From: Candidatus Adlerbacteria bacterium
GTDB taxonomy: Bacteria; Patescibacteriota; Minisyncoccia; Phycocordibacterales; SBAW01
Assembly: GCA_903900775.1 (NCBI GenBank)
Contig: CAIUOD010000012.1
Location: 1 to 33,112, forward strand
Reading direction: 5' to 3'
Length of the DNA: 33,112 nt
Of this stretch, positions 1 to 7,557 are shown piece by piece. A program made the position numbers and the translations under genes. Each line of letters begins with the position of its first letter. The first letter of the stretch is position 1. The notes under the pieces were generated by a model. That model was given only the letters and a program-made list of their open reading frames with translations, was not told the DNA's origin and ran no database searches.

Positions 1-1
1 G

Positions 2-121
2 GTGGCAGAGATCTACCGCTCTATCCACTACTACAATACTGAGCGCATACACTCCGCTCTCAAGATGCCGCCTGCACAATTCGAAAAAACGCACTTACAA
101 ACACTCCGACTCGGTGTCTAA
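2..121 (+). CDS. IS3-family (OrfB/rve integrase core) transposase, C-terminal fragment cut by window edge
   Basis: Frame 2 reads VAEIYRSIHYYNTERIHSALKMPPAQFEKTHLQTLRLGV*, with the YYNTERIHSALKMPPAQF motif typical of the IS3 OrfB C-terminus. Confidence 0.85.
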   Translation: MAEIYRSIHYYNTERIHSALKMPPAQFEKTHLQTLRLGV

Positions 122-124
122 CAA

Positions 125-280
125 ATGGGGTCCTTTACACACTGGGGCTTCTATCCCTGGTATTGGGCGAGCGCTTGGAGTATCCTGCTCTGGCTCATTC
201 TCGCGCCGATCATTATCATGGCTACGCACACCGTGGCCAGTTTCATCCGCCGGCAGAATGAACGCTCTAAAAGAGTGTAG
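125..280 (+). CDS. Possible 51-aa single-TM small protein
   Basis: ATG..TAG ORF MGSFTHWGFYPWYWASAWSILLWLILAPIIIMATHTVASFIRRQNERSKRV; hydrophobic core with a basic tail. Not in the supplied track because of its size. Starts in the likely IS terminal region, so it could be spurious. Confidence 0.4.
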   Translation: MGSFTHWGFYPWYWASAWSILLWLILAPIIIMATHTVASFIRRQNERSKRV

Positions 281-312
281 GTCGAATGTTACCGCCGGCC
301 GATTCCGCAACG

Positions 313-352
313 CCGCCAGATTTCTCGCGAAATCTGGCGGTTTCGTCTTTAT
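313..352 (+). terminator. Rho-independent terminator
   Basis: CGCCAGATTTC-tcg-CGAAATCTGGCG hairpin followed by GTTTCGTCTTTAT. Confidence 0.75.
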
Positions 353-450
353 AAAAAACTTTGACGTCACGCCTGTGCGCCTGTATTGTTTAAACGCATG
401 GCCCGACATGCGGCAGGGGAGAAAGAGGCGCGAAAAAGAAAATTGACAAA

Positions 451-521
451 CGGAGTGTGGTATAGTGGTATTACGTACGCTTCGGGTGCGTAAAACCCGA
501 GTCCGATTCTCGGCACTCCGA
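451..521 (+). tRNA. tRNA-Pro(CGG)
   Basis: CGGAGTG/CACTCCG acceptor (C1:G72), anticodon arm TACGC-TTCGGGT-GCGTA, T arm CCGAG-TCCGATT-CTCGG. Confidence 0.93.
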
Positions 522-542
522 CTGAGTTTTTAGTGCATAATA

Positions 543-590
543 ACCGAGTCCGACCTGCCTGCCGGCGGGCAGGTTCTCGGCACTCCGACA
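543..590 (+). repeat. Duplicate of the tRNA-Pro 3' end interrupted by a 20-bp palindrome
   Basis: CCGAGTCCGA + CCTGCCTGCCGGCGGGCAGG + TTCTCGGCACTCCGAC; the two outer parts equal the contiguous tRNA-Pro 3' sequence at about 497-522. Confidence 0.85.
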
Positions 591-611
591 CGTTAGAGAA
601 TTTTTAAAGCC

Positions 612-1253
612 ATGAACGACAAAGAGCTCGAAGAGACGATTCATTTTATTTACGAGATAGGCAATCTGCGCAAGACCCCTCGCTCGGGTTTTTGGCTATT
701 AGGGACGGGCGAGCAAACGGTTGCCGAACATCTCTATCGCACCGCGATGATTGTCTACGCGCTCGCGCACTTCACCCCCAAGGCGAACAAAGAGCGCTGT
801 ATCTTCATCGCGCTTTCGCACGACATTGCCGAGGGGCGCACCTCCGACCTCAACTATGTGCATCAGCGCTATGGCCGCCTGGCCGAGATGACCGCGTTTG
901 AGGATTTGGCGCAGACGCTGCCCTTCGGCCCCGAGCTACGCGACGCGTTTCTCGAGGAGCAAAAACGCGAGACGCTCGAAGCCAAGCTGGTGAAGGACGC
1001 CGACATCCTCGAGTGGATGGCATCGCTCCGCGACGAAGAATTTAAGGGCAACAGCAAAGCTAAAGAGTGGATCATCATCGCGCAGAAGCGCCTCAAGACG
1101 CCGATTGGCAAAAAGTTTGGCAAACGGCTCATGGCGACCAACCCCGACGCGTGGTGGTTTAACAAATCTGACAAGTGGTTTGTCGGGCGGAATGAGAAAG
1201 ATCGCTCGATGGTTAAGAAAGTAAAAAAGGGGAGACGTGCGCGCGGCAAATAG
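612..1253 (+). CDS. HD-domain hydrolase (YfbR-like 5'-nucleotidase family)
   Basis: HD-type motifs AEHLYR, ALSHDIAE, KDADILEWM; full ORF with ATG. Confidence 0.8.
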   Translation: MNDKELEETIHFIYEIGNLRKTPRSGFWLLGTGEQTVAEHLYRTAMIVYALAHFTPKANKERCIFIALSHDIAEGRTSDLNYVHQRYGRLAEMTAFEDLAQTLPFGPELRDAFLEEQKRETLEAKLVKDADILEWMASLRDEEFKGNSKAKEWIIIAQKRLKTPIGKKFGKRLMATNPDAWWFNKSDKWFVGRNEKDRSMVKKVKKGRRARGK

Positions 1254-1274
1254 TTGGGCTATAGTGTCCGCATA

Positions 1275-1345
1275 GGGCCCATAGTAAAGTGGTATTACGC
1301 GTCATTCGCATTGACGAGGCGGGAGTCCGATTCTCCCTGGGTCCA
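1275..1345 (+). tRNA. tRNA-Ala(CGC)
   Basis: GGGCCCA/TGGGTCC acceptor with G3:U70 alanine identity pair, anticodon arm CGTCA-TTCGCAT-TGACG, T arm GGGAG-TCCGATT-CTCCC. Confidence 0.93.
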
Positions 1346-2843
1346 CTCTGGTAGACAAAGGTGACAGAATTAGCTCTTTCGCCTTGAAAACACTTGATAC
1401 TTCAGGAGTTCCAAATATCTGGCCGTTAAAGACGATACCGGAGGGGAATTGGAACCACTGGAGCTTCGTTTGTGTTGTAATTCCTGACTTTTTCCATACC
1501 GTGCTCGGTCGCTCCAGATACTCTGATGCAAAAGCCACGGCGTCCTCTGGAGACCCCACATCGCTTGTCTGCGTGATGAGGGTTGTCCGTATTTCTGCCT
1601 CCGTCTTTTCTATGCGTGCCAGCTCTCGTTGAAGCACGGCATCACTCAGGACGCCTTTTATATTCTTGTGCACGAGTGCGGTCTGCTCCTCGGCCAGTTC
1701 TTTGAGACGGACTTCTAGTGCGTGAATCTCTTTCTGTTCATCCACGGTAGCGTCGTGGAATTTCTCGCGCACTAAGCGCTTGAGCTTCGCGATGTCAGAG
1801 CTCTCAAAACGATAGGTATCCATCTTAAACGCAAATTGTCGTTGAAGCTCGTCGCGGTCGTAATTCCCCTTTGCGCCATTGAATCGGTAGGAAGGATATT
1901 TCCCTCGGGCAAAACTACCAGTCAGTTTCAATCCGTCTGGATTGAATACAAAGCGTCTCAGCGGGAACTCGGGATTATCCGTCTTGTATTGCGATACTTT
2001 GTGCCCCTTATTCTTAAGAACTCGCTGGGCTTGTGCGAACAGATCGTCACCTACTATAGGTTCGAATGTACCCTTATGATGTTCTCCAAACTTTTCAATC
2101 CAACCCGTATACAGTTCGTTTCGGAGCATCTTGTAGAAATAGCTTTTTGCGACAGGTTCGCCATTCTTTTTTAGCAGTCCTTCTTTGCGCATCATCCGCC
2201 AAACCTCATCGGTTGGATAGGTCGCAGCCGCGACCAATTCAAACGCTCGCTTAACAAGCGGGGACATCTCGCTCGGCGCAATTGTGGCCTTGTCTCCAAC
2301 TCGCACGTTGGCATAGCCAACAGGGGCGGCCCAGACGTAACGTCCAGAGCGTACTGCTTCGAGCATGCCGTTCGAACACCGCTCAGCGCGGACATCGTTA
2401 TCGAACTGTGCAATGTTTGCCATCGTGTTTTCCATAAAGCGTCCTGCGGGATTATTTTCAAAGAATTCGGTAGTGGATTTTATTTCTACACCGTACCGCT
2501 TCAGCAAAATGCGGAGTTGGCTGTAATCGTCGGTATTGCGCGAGAGACGGTCAATTTTATACACAATCACTGCAGAGATTGCGCTTTTCTTTTGGGCACA
2601 AAAACCGAGCATCTTTTGGAGTTGTGTGCGGTCTGCGGTTTTAGCACTTTCGCCGCGCTCGATGAATACCCCGTCCTCGGGTATCACAAAGCCCGCTTTG
2701 TTTGCATACTCTCGGCAGGCTTTCTCTTGAGTTATTAGAGAGTTGCCCTCGTCAGCTTGCTCCATCGTGGAGACGCGCACGTAGATAACAGCTCGCTTGT
2801 TATTTTGCTGTATGTTTGGTTTGTGCATTCCTTTTTTGCTCAA
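1302..2843 (-). CDS. Large serine recombinase / site-specific integrase 1
   Basis: N-terminal resolvase fold AVIYVRVSTMEQADEGNSLITQEKACREYANKAG, ...VYKIDRLSRNTDDY, plus Recombinase domain (APVGYANVR) and coiled coil. C-terminus is encoded antisense through the tRNA-Ala 3' half. Confidence 0.93.
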   Translation of the reverse strand: MSKKGMHKPNIQQNNKRAVIYVRVSTMEQADEGNSLITQEKACREYANKAGFVIPEDGVFIERGESAKTADRTQLQKMLGFCAQKKSAISAVIVYKIDRLSRNTDDYSQLRILLKRYGVEIKSTTEFFENNPAGRFMENTMANIAQFDNDVRAERCSNGMLEAVRSGRYVWAAPVGYANVRVGDKATIAPSEMSPLVKRAFELVAAATYPTDEVWRMMRKEGLLKKNGEPVAKSYFYKMLRNELYTGWIEKFGEHHKGTFEPIVGDDLFAQAQRVLKNKGHKVSQYKTDNPEFPLRRFVFNPDGLKLTGSFARGKYPSYRFNGAKGNYDRDELQRQFAFKMDTYRFESSDIAKLKRLVREKFHDATVDEQKEIHALEVRLKELAEEQTALVHKNIKGVLSDAVLQRELARIEKTEAEIRTTLITQTSDVGSPEDAVAFASEYLERPSTVWKKSGITTQTKLQWFQFPSGIVFNGQIFGTPEVSSVFKAKELILSPLSTRVDPGRIGLPPRQCE

Positions 2844-2964
2844 AATAGGCTTCTACAAGAACTTTTGCGAGATAAGCCAGAGCCTCATCCTCTGAGCTGA
2901 GTATACCCCTGCTCTCAGGGGTCGCAGTTCCCGTGCCTCGTAGTTTTTGTACTCCAGACAGCAT
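2800..2964 (-). CDS. Short ORF upstream of and overlapping integrase 1
   Basis: MLSGVQKLRGTGTATPESRGILSSEDEALAYLAKVLVEAYFEQKRNAQTKHTAK; start lies just after the stop of the 2970..3341 ORF and the ORF overlaps the integrase start by 44 bp, an arrangement suggesting translational coupling. Confidence 0.6.
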   Translation of the reverse strand: MLSGVQKLRGTGTATPESRGILSSEDEALAYLAKVLVEAYFEQKRNAQTKHTAK

Positions 2965-2969
2965 AGGAA

Positions 2970-3236
2970 CTAGACGGCCTTGTTTCCGCCTCGCTGCGGG
3001 TCTTCTAGGGCCTGTTTTCTGCTCTCCACAGGGCAGGAGAGAGCGACAAGGTGTTTGAGAATCGCCCGCTTGTCCCTTCGTTGGTAGTCCTCTCGGTCGA
3101 CCAGCCGATTGAACCAACGATGAATCATGCCAACGCTGAAGCGCTGCTCTCTTATGGCGGCCCCAAAATTAAGAAGGCTACTATGAAATGGGCGTTTCCG
3201 CTGGAAACTATTAAATCTATGTTCAATGCTCCTCAT
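2970..3236 (-). CDS. Hypothetical protein, first ORF of the integrase 1 operon
   Basis: Internal ATG of the 2970..3341 ORF, immediately after the structured leader: MRSIEHRFNSFQRKRPFHSSLLNFGAAIREQRFSVGMIHRWFNRLVDREDYQRRDKRAILKHLVALSCPVESRKQALEDPQRGGNKAV. Confidence 0.5.
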   Translation of the reverse strand: MRSIEHRFNSFQRKRPFHSSLLNFGAAIREQRFSVGMIHRWFNRLVDREDYQRRDKRAILKHLVALSCPVESRKQALEDPQRGGNKAV

Positions 3237-3239
3237 GTG

Positions 3240-3324
3240 AGAAGCCCGCTCCTTCTTGGACAGGTTCTCTACGCCTGGTGGGGCGACCTGTCCAGAAAGC
3301 AACGGGCTTCTGGTGGCGTAGAGA
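3240..3324 (-). promoter_or_regulatory. Extended hairpin with 10-bp pseudoknot in the integrase-operon leader
   Basis: AGAAGCCCG/CGGGCTTCT, CTTTC/GAAGG, TGGACAGGT/ACCTGTCCA nested stems; 10 nt of the apical loop complement TCTCTACGCC located 5' of the hairpin on the minus strand. AAGGAG lies in the 3' arm, upstream of ATG 3236. Confidence 0.65.
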
Positions 3325-3402
3325 TTGTGCCTCTTGTTCAAAAGGAAAAGGCTGCTAGCATCATCTCGCTATAACCAGCCGACTCGGTAACCTATTCGGT
3401 TT

Positions 3403-3906
3403 TTAAAATGAAATCACGACTTCGTCTAATCCCAATTTACGATGGCCAACATCGGATATAATTTTTTTGATATTACCGTGGGCTAAATTTTCATTGAATT
3501 CACTCTGAATGAGAAAATATATTTCTGGCACCTTTTTACCTTGTAGCCGATAACGAAATATAGAGAAGTCGCGTTGCATTTTCCCCCATGTCTTGCGGCG
3601 CCTTGTCTTACGAGATGTATCAGATGGAGAAAATTCTATAGGATTTATATTTCCACCTTCGCACATTAATTCCTCGAACCAATACCTTGGGATATCGTAT
3701 CGCTCAACAATCTTCTCCAAAGCTTTTGAAGTATCAAGACTCAGGATAAGAATATCCGGTCTATCGAGTGTTGGTGCCGCTATATTTTTTTCGAGCTTAC
3801 GACTAAGAAGGATTTGCCAGAGAAGTTCAGATGGCAAACGCACACCGGACACCGAAGCCAATTGATAATCTAAAGATTCCCCCACCAGAGGCATTGTGTG
3901 CATCAT
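3403..3906 (-). CDS. Hypothetical protein with possible C-terminal DNA-binding segment
   Basis: ORF from internal ATG MMHTMPLVGESLDYQLASVSG...; basic stretch TSRKTRRRKTWGKMQRDFSIFRYRLQGKKVPEIYFLIQSEF; divergent from the RNA A operon. Confidence 0.6.
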   Translation of the reverse strand: MMHTMPLVGESLDYQLASVSGVRLPSELLWQILLSRKLEKNIAAPTLDRPDILILSLDTSKALEKIVERYDIPRYWFEELMCEGGNINPIEFSPSDTSRKTRRRKTWGKMQRDFSIFRYRLQGKKVPEIYFLIQSEFNENLAHGNIKKIISDVGHRKLGLDEVVISF

Positions 3907-3928
3907 ACACGACTCGCCGACAGTGTGG

Positions 3929-3934
3929 TATAGT
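3929..3934 (+). promoter_or_regulatory. Putative -10 box of RNA A
   Basis: TATAGT 7 nt before ACAACTGAATA; the same arrangement (TATATT, 8 nt, ACAACTGAATA) precedes RNA B. Confidence 0.6.
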
Positions 3935-3941
3935 ACGAAAG

Positions 3942-4125
3942 ACAACTGAATAAAGGGCCTAACCCGTAGCTTTCTGCGGCAAGGTCGAAAACCGGTAAGA
4001 GGTGGAAAACCCATCTTGTAGGGCTACTCTTACCGGTCTCCGCGGGAAACTGCGGATGGACGGCGGAAGCCGTCACCTACGAGGTGGGCTTTGCGGTTTT
4101 ATGCCAAGCTGCCCCGTATTTAGCA
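3942..4125 (+). ncRNA. Structured RNA A, leader of a secreted-protein operon; same family as RNA B
   Basis: 5' ACAACTGAATA; P1 GGCCT/AGGTC around an inner hairpin; P2 ACCGGTAAGAG/CTCTTACCGGT; P3 TCCGC-GGGAAACT-GCGGA; P4 GACGGC-GGAA-GCCGTC; 3' GGGCTTTGCGGTTTTA hairpin and AGCTGC/GCAGCT hairpin. Confidence 0.75.
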
Positions 4126-4141
4126 GCTAGTAGAAACTAAG

Positions 4142-4804
4142 ATGAAAAAGTATTTAGCGCTCGGGGCGGTACTCGCAGTTTTGATACCTAGCGTAGCGTT
4201 TGCACAAACAACGGGCCTGACCTCGACACAAGTAAATGCCATCATTGGACTTCTTCAAGCATTTGGTGCGGACCAGAGCATTATAAATAATGTTGAGATT
4301 GACCTAGGGTATAGTGGGGGGACTAATACTACTATCGAAGGTACAAATACATCAGCTCAGAACAATCAGACTCAAATATTGAGTCAGTTAAATGAATGGC
4401 AGCAGCAAGAGCAGATTGACCAATCACACCTTACAGTATGGCAAAATGAACTTGCCACCCAGGACACGCAATGGAATTCTTTGTGCGCTGACTTAGGGAA
4501 TAATTCTCAACCCGTTGCTCAAGTGAACAATGGCGGCGGAATGAACCAGGGAGCACTGGGAGGTGCTACCACCGATTATGTCTCCGGCGCAACGGCTGGG
4601 GAAGCCTCTCAACTTGCCCTTCAACAAGCTCAAAATACTCAACAACAGACGGCAGTAAATATCGCCCTTAATACTCAAGCCCTGCAGTGCAGCGGTGTAG
4701 CCCAAGGAATGACTACTGATGGGCAATACATATCTTCCATACAAAACAAAATCACTCAAGACCAAAACGAAATAGACTACTTAGAAACTCTCGAAAACCA
4801 ATAG
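4142..4804 (+). CDS. Secreted protein with signal peptide
   Basis: MKKYLALGAVLAVLIPSVAFAQ signal peptide; LTSTQVNAIIGLLQAFGADQSIINNVEIDL segment; Q/N-rich helical remainder. Confidence 0.85.
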   Translation: MKKYLALGAVLAVLIPSVAFAQTTGLTSTQVNAIIGLLQAFGADQSIINNVEIDLGYSGGTNTTIEGTNTSAQNNQTQILSQLNEWQQQEQIDQSHLTVWQNELATQDTQWNSLCADLGNNSQPVAQVNNGGGMNQGALGGATTDYVSGATAGEASQLALQQAQNTQQQTAVNIALNTQALQCSGVAQGMTTDGQYISSIQNKITQDQNEIDYLETLENQ

Positions 4805-4806
4805 CC

Positions 4807-5175
4807 ATGATTATTCTCAATCTAAGTACTTTGGGCGAGTTGTTATTGATTGTGGCGTTATGTCTGGCTTTCGGCCCAGCTGTATCAGAGCTCCTAGGAA
4901 AACTCGGAGCAAAAGTAATAATAGATTGGATGTTCGGCGGAGAGAATCCAACACCAGCTCAAAGAAAGAATTTCAAAGCAGTGGCAATTGTCTTAGCTTT
5001 GGTCGGGCTATTCTGCTGGCTTATAGGAGACAGCAAGACCAATTACAACGGCCTGTTCATTCTCCTCGGATATATACTTTTCTTTCTGGCCTACATACGC
5101 TATCACCGTTCGAATGGCCATGCCGAACTAAAAAAACAAGAACCGGGGGGTAGTAAACAGACGGAGAATAAATAG
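4807..5175 (+). CDS. Membrane protein (about 3 TM)
   Basis: Hydrophobic segments ELLLIVALCLAFGPAVSELL, AVAIVLALVGLFCWLIG, GLFILLGYILFFLAYI. Confidence 0.75.
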   Translation: MIILNLSTLGELLLIVALCLAFGPAVSELLGKLGAKVIIDWMFGGENPTPAQRKNFKAVAIVLALVGLFCWLIGDSKTNYNGLFILLGYILFFLAYIRYHRSNGHAELKKQEPGGSKQTENK

Positions 5176-5176
5176 C

Positions 5177-5380
5177 ATGGACACTTTAATCGTAATAGGA
5201 ATAATCATAGCCGTAATACTTTACGGTATTTTAAAAGAGACAATAAACAACGGCGACGAAGCATATAATCGGGCGATCAGGGAGAGAAATGAAGCCTTGA
5301 TAAGAAAGCAAGAAAATGAAGGGTATTACGATGAAAGCAGATTTGTAGAAGCGGCGAAAGAGAAGGAGACATTCCTATAA
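5177..5380 (+). CDS. Small membrane-anchored protein
   Basis: N-terminal TM MDTLIVIGIIIAVILYGIL followed by a charged tail; starts 2 nt after the previous stop codon. Confidence 0.7.
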   Translation: MDTLIVIGIIIAVILYGILKETINNGDEAYNRAIRERNEALIRKQENEGYYDESRFVEAAKEKETFL

Positions 5381-5431
5381 CCTGCTCATGGAGCTCAACC
5401 AAGTTAGAGCGCTTTCCCAACGATTATAAAT

Positions 5432-5625
5432 CGCTGTTACTAGCGAGAACTCCGCATCTGTATTCTGACTGTTTTTAGCAGATATTCCCTGTTATTTCCC
5501 TGTTAGCAGGGGACGGGGTTGGCGCTCCCCATAGCTGTTATCGTGCTGTTAGCAGCTATCCTGTTACCAGGAAAGGAACTGATTTGTTTCCGCGCTGTTT
5601 TCCCACTGTTCTCAGCAGGCGCTCC
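5432..5625. repeat. Array of short CTGTTA-loop inverted repeats
   Basis: CGCTGTTACTAGCG, CTGTTTTTAGCAG, CCCTGTTAGCAGGGG, ATAGCTG..CAGCTAT, TCCTGTTACCAGGA, CTGTTCTCAG within about 190 bp. Confidence 0.65.
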
Positions 5626-5652
5626 ATGCAGAGTTCTAATTCATTCTGGTAG

Positions 5653-7326
5653 TCATACACGCGCAAAAGAACCCCACGGTATAGGGCTTTCTTTTTCACC
5701 TTTTAATATCTCTACGAGGCGATTACACTCTAAAGCAAAGGAGTTCCAGAATATAGAACCGCAGTCCACCGAGTCATAGTCAGAGGCCACAAGTTCCTCA
5801 AAAAGCCTTGTGACGCTTAGCTCGTCGCCAGTTCGATAAGCATCTTTTTTATCGTAGGGTAATCTCGCTTCGAAAAGGAAATAAAACAGTCGGTGTTTTT
5901 CTCGGACGTCTACACTTTTCCAAACATCATAAGGACTTTTGAACAATCCCATAACTTTGCCCAGGGCAGTTCGATAAGGCACATCTAGGTCAGCTTTACT
6001 AAGCGGCATTTCGAGCCCATCCAGTTCGTTGGTGGCTTCTTCGATCTGCGATTCGTAAGCTCTTCGGACGGCTTCAGATTGTGCCTGGTGGGCGAGATCA
6101 GCCAATCCAGCTACTTTCTCCTTTAAGACCTTCCTGCGCTGTTCTAGGCGCACTTCTTGCTCTGCTAGGGCTTTTATTTCCTGTCTCCATACCCGCTCAA
6201 AGGCCAACTGAATGACCGGCTCGACTTTTATCTTAAGACGGTTGCGTCTTACGAGAGTTTCGAAATTATCTTCCACGTCTTTTTTGCGAAGGGTCTTATG
6301 GCGCAAAGGGCACCCCTTGCTGTTTTGGCAGTAGTAGTGTGCGTAGGTATGCTTTTTATGCCACGCTCCAGTAAGCGGCTTGTTGCACCCTGGGCAGAGA
6401 AGCAGGCCACGCAAGGGGAAGTCATCAGAAATATCCAGACGTTCCCGTGTGCCGGCAACAGCTTTCTTCATGCGGCCTTGTATGCGCTCAAAAGTCTCGC
6501 AGGAAATAAGAGCCTGATGATGCCCTCTGCGTCTGCTAACTTCCCATGGCAAATACTCAATGTCGCCACAGTAGAATGGGTCTTGCAACATCTCTTTCAC
6601 TCGGTTTAGTGCTCGTTCGGGCGAACAGCTTTTACCCCAAAAGCTACGCTCAACAAAATATTTAGCCACATCAATCTGCCGTAGAAACTTCCCAGAGGCG
6701 AAACCCTCAAGAGCGATGCGGATAACCTCAGCGTCTTTGTTGGGGGTGGCTAGTTTGCCATGAACGGAATCTGACACCATGTCATAGCCTCTTTTGCTAG
6801 AAAAAGCCCAATAGCCACGCTCTAGACGAGCTTTTGTTTTTTGAATAACTTGGCGGCGATTTTGCTTGCGCTCGAGCTGAGCCTGTCCGGCAAAAATTAA
6901 CTCGGCAAACTCTCCCTCTGGGCTATCATCGAAATTATGATTAAGACAACGCAGAATAACATCGCGCCCCCTGAAGGCATCCTTCAACTTGAAGTGAAAA
7001 ATAAAATCGCGAGCGAAGCGCTTTAGATCATCAAAAACCACCACAAATTTTTTTTGAGGATGGGCATCAATATATGCCAGTAGCTCTCGCATAGCCGGTC
7101 GATTCATAAAATCGCCGGCTCCAGTAAAACTGTCCCGAAAGGTAAACAGATAGGGGACGCCGATAGATTGTAAATCCTTTACACAGCGCCCGTCTTGGCT
7201 CTGTAGACCAGAACCCTCAGTTTCCTGCTTTTTACTCGACACACGGGCGTACACAAGTCCCACTCGCCCCTCAAAAGGATTTACTATATCTGCCCGCTGG
7301 TATTTAACGCTTTGACTGTTTTGCAT
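5653..7326 (-). CDS. Large serine recombinase / site-specific integrase 2 with zinc ribbon
   Basis: VGLVYARVSSKKQETEGSGLQSQ..., FDDLKRFARDF, GYDMV; zinc ribbon LRGLLLCPGCNKPLTGAWHKKHTYAHYYCQNSKGC. Confidence 0.93.
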   Translation of the reverse strand: MQNSQSVKYQRADIVNPFEGRVGLVYARVSSKKQETEGSGLQSQDGRCVKDLQSIGVPYLFTFRDSFTGAGDFMNRPAMRELLAYIDAHPQKKFVVVFDDLKRFARDFIFHFKLKDAFRGRDVILRCLNHNFDDSPEGEFAELIFAGQAQLERKQNRRQVIQKTKARLERGYWAFSSKRGYDMVSDSVHGKLATPNKDAEVIRIALEGFASGKFLRQIDVAKYFVERSFWGKSCSPERALNRVKEMLQDPFYCGDIEYLPWEVSRRRGHHQALISCETFERIQGRMKKAVAGTRERLDISDDFPLRGLLLCPGCNKPLTGAWHKKHTYAHYYCQNSKGCPLRHKTLRKKDVEDNFETLVRRNRLKIKVEPVIQLAFERVWRQEIKALAEQEVRLEQRRKVLKEKVAGLADLAHQAQSEAVRRAYESQIEEATNELDGLEMPLSKADLDVPYRTALGKVMGLFKSPYDVWKSVDVREKHRLFYFLFEARLPYDKKDAYRTGDELSVTRLFEELVASDYDSVDCGSIFWNSFALECNRLVEILKGEKESPIPWGSFARV

Positions 7327-7513
7327 AATTTTTAAGCTCTGCTCGTATCACGCTCCTACAGAATGACTCGATGTATTCTAAACGTTGAATGATTTGTTCG
7401 GCCGTGCTCTCGTGATCATTCAACAGTTTTCTGTATTCAACAACCGTGAGTACGCTCTCTCTGGTAGAGAGTATATCAGCGCCCTTCCCGTTAAGTTTTT
7501 GGGCACAAGCCAT
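7304..7513 (-). CDS. Short ORF upstream of and overlapping integrase 2
   Basis: MACAQKLNGKGADILSTRESVLTVVEYRKLLNDHESTAEQIIQRLEYIESFCRSVIRAELKNYAKQSKR; overlaps the integrase start by 23 bp. Confidence 0.65.
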   Translation of the reverse strand: MACAQKLNGKGADILSTRESVLTVVEYRKLLNDHESTAEQIIQRLEYIESFCRSVIRAELKNYAKQSKR

Positions 7514-7557
7514 CTATCCAGAATGGCAGAAGGCACGTTGACAGTTGTTGAGGTTGA

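Noticed and set aside
442-466. Promoter TTGACA..TATAGT before tRNA-Pro
   Set aside because: The apparent -10 falls inside the tRNA sequence and the spacing is too short.
3051-3374. Plus-strand ORF 107 aa over the pseudoknot region
   Set aside because: Opposite strand is favoured by the operon layout and the wobble pair; the translation shows no recognisable domain.
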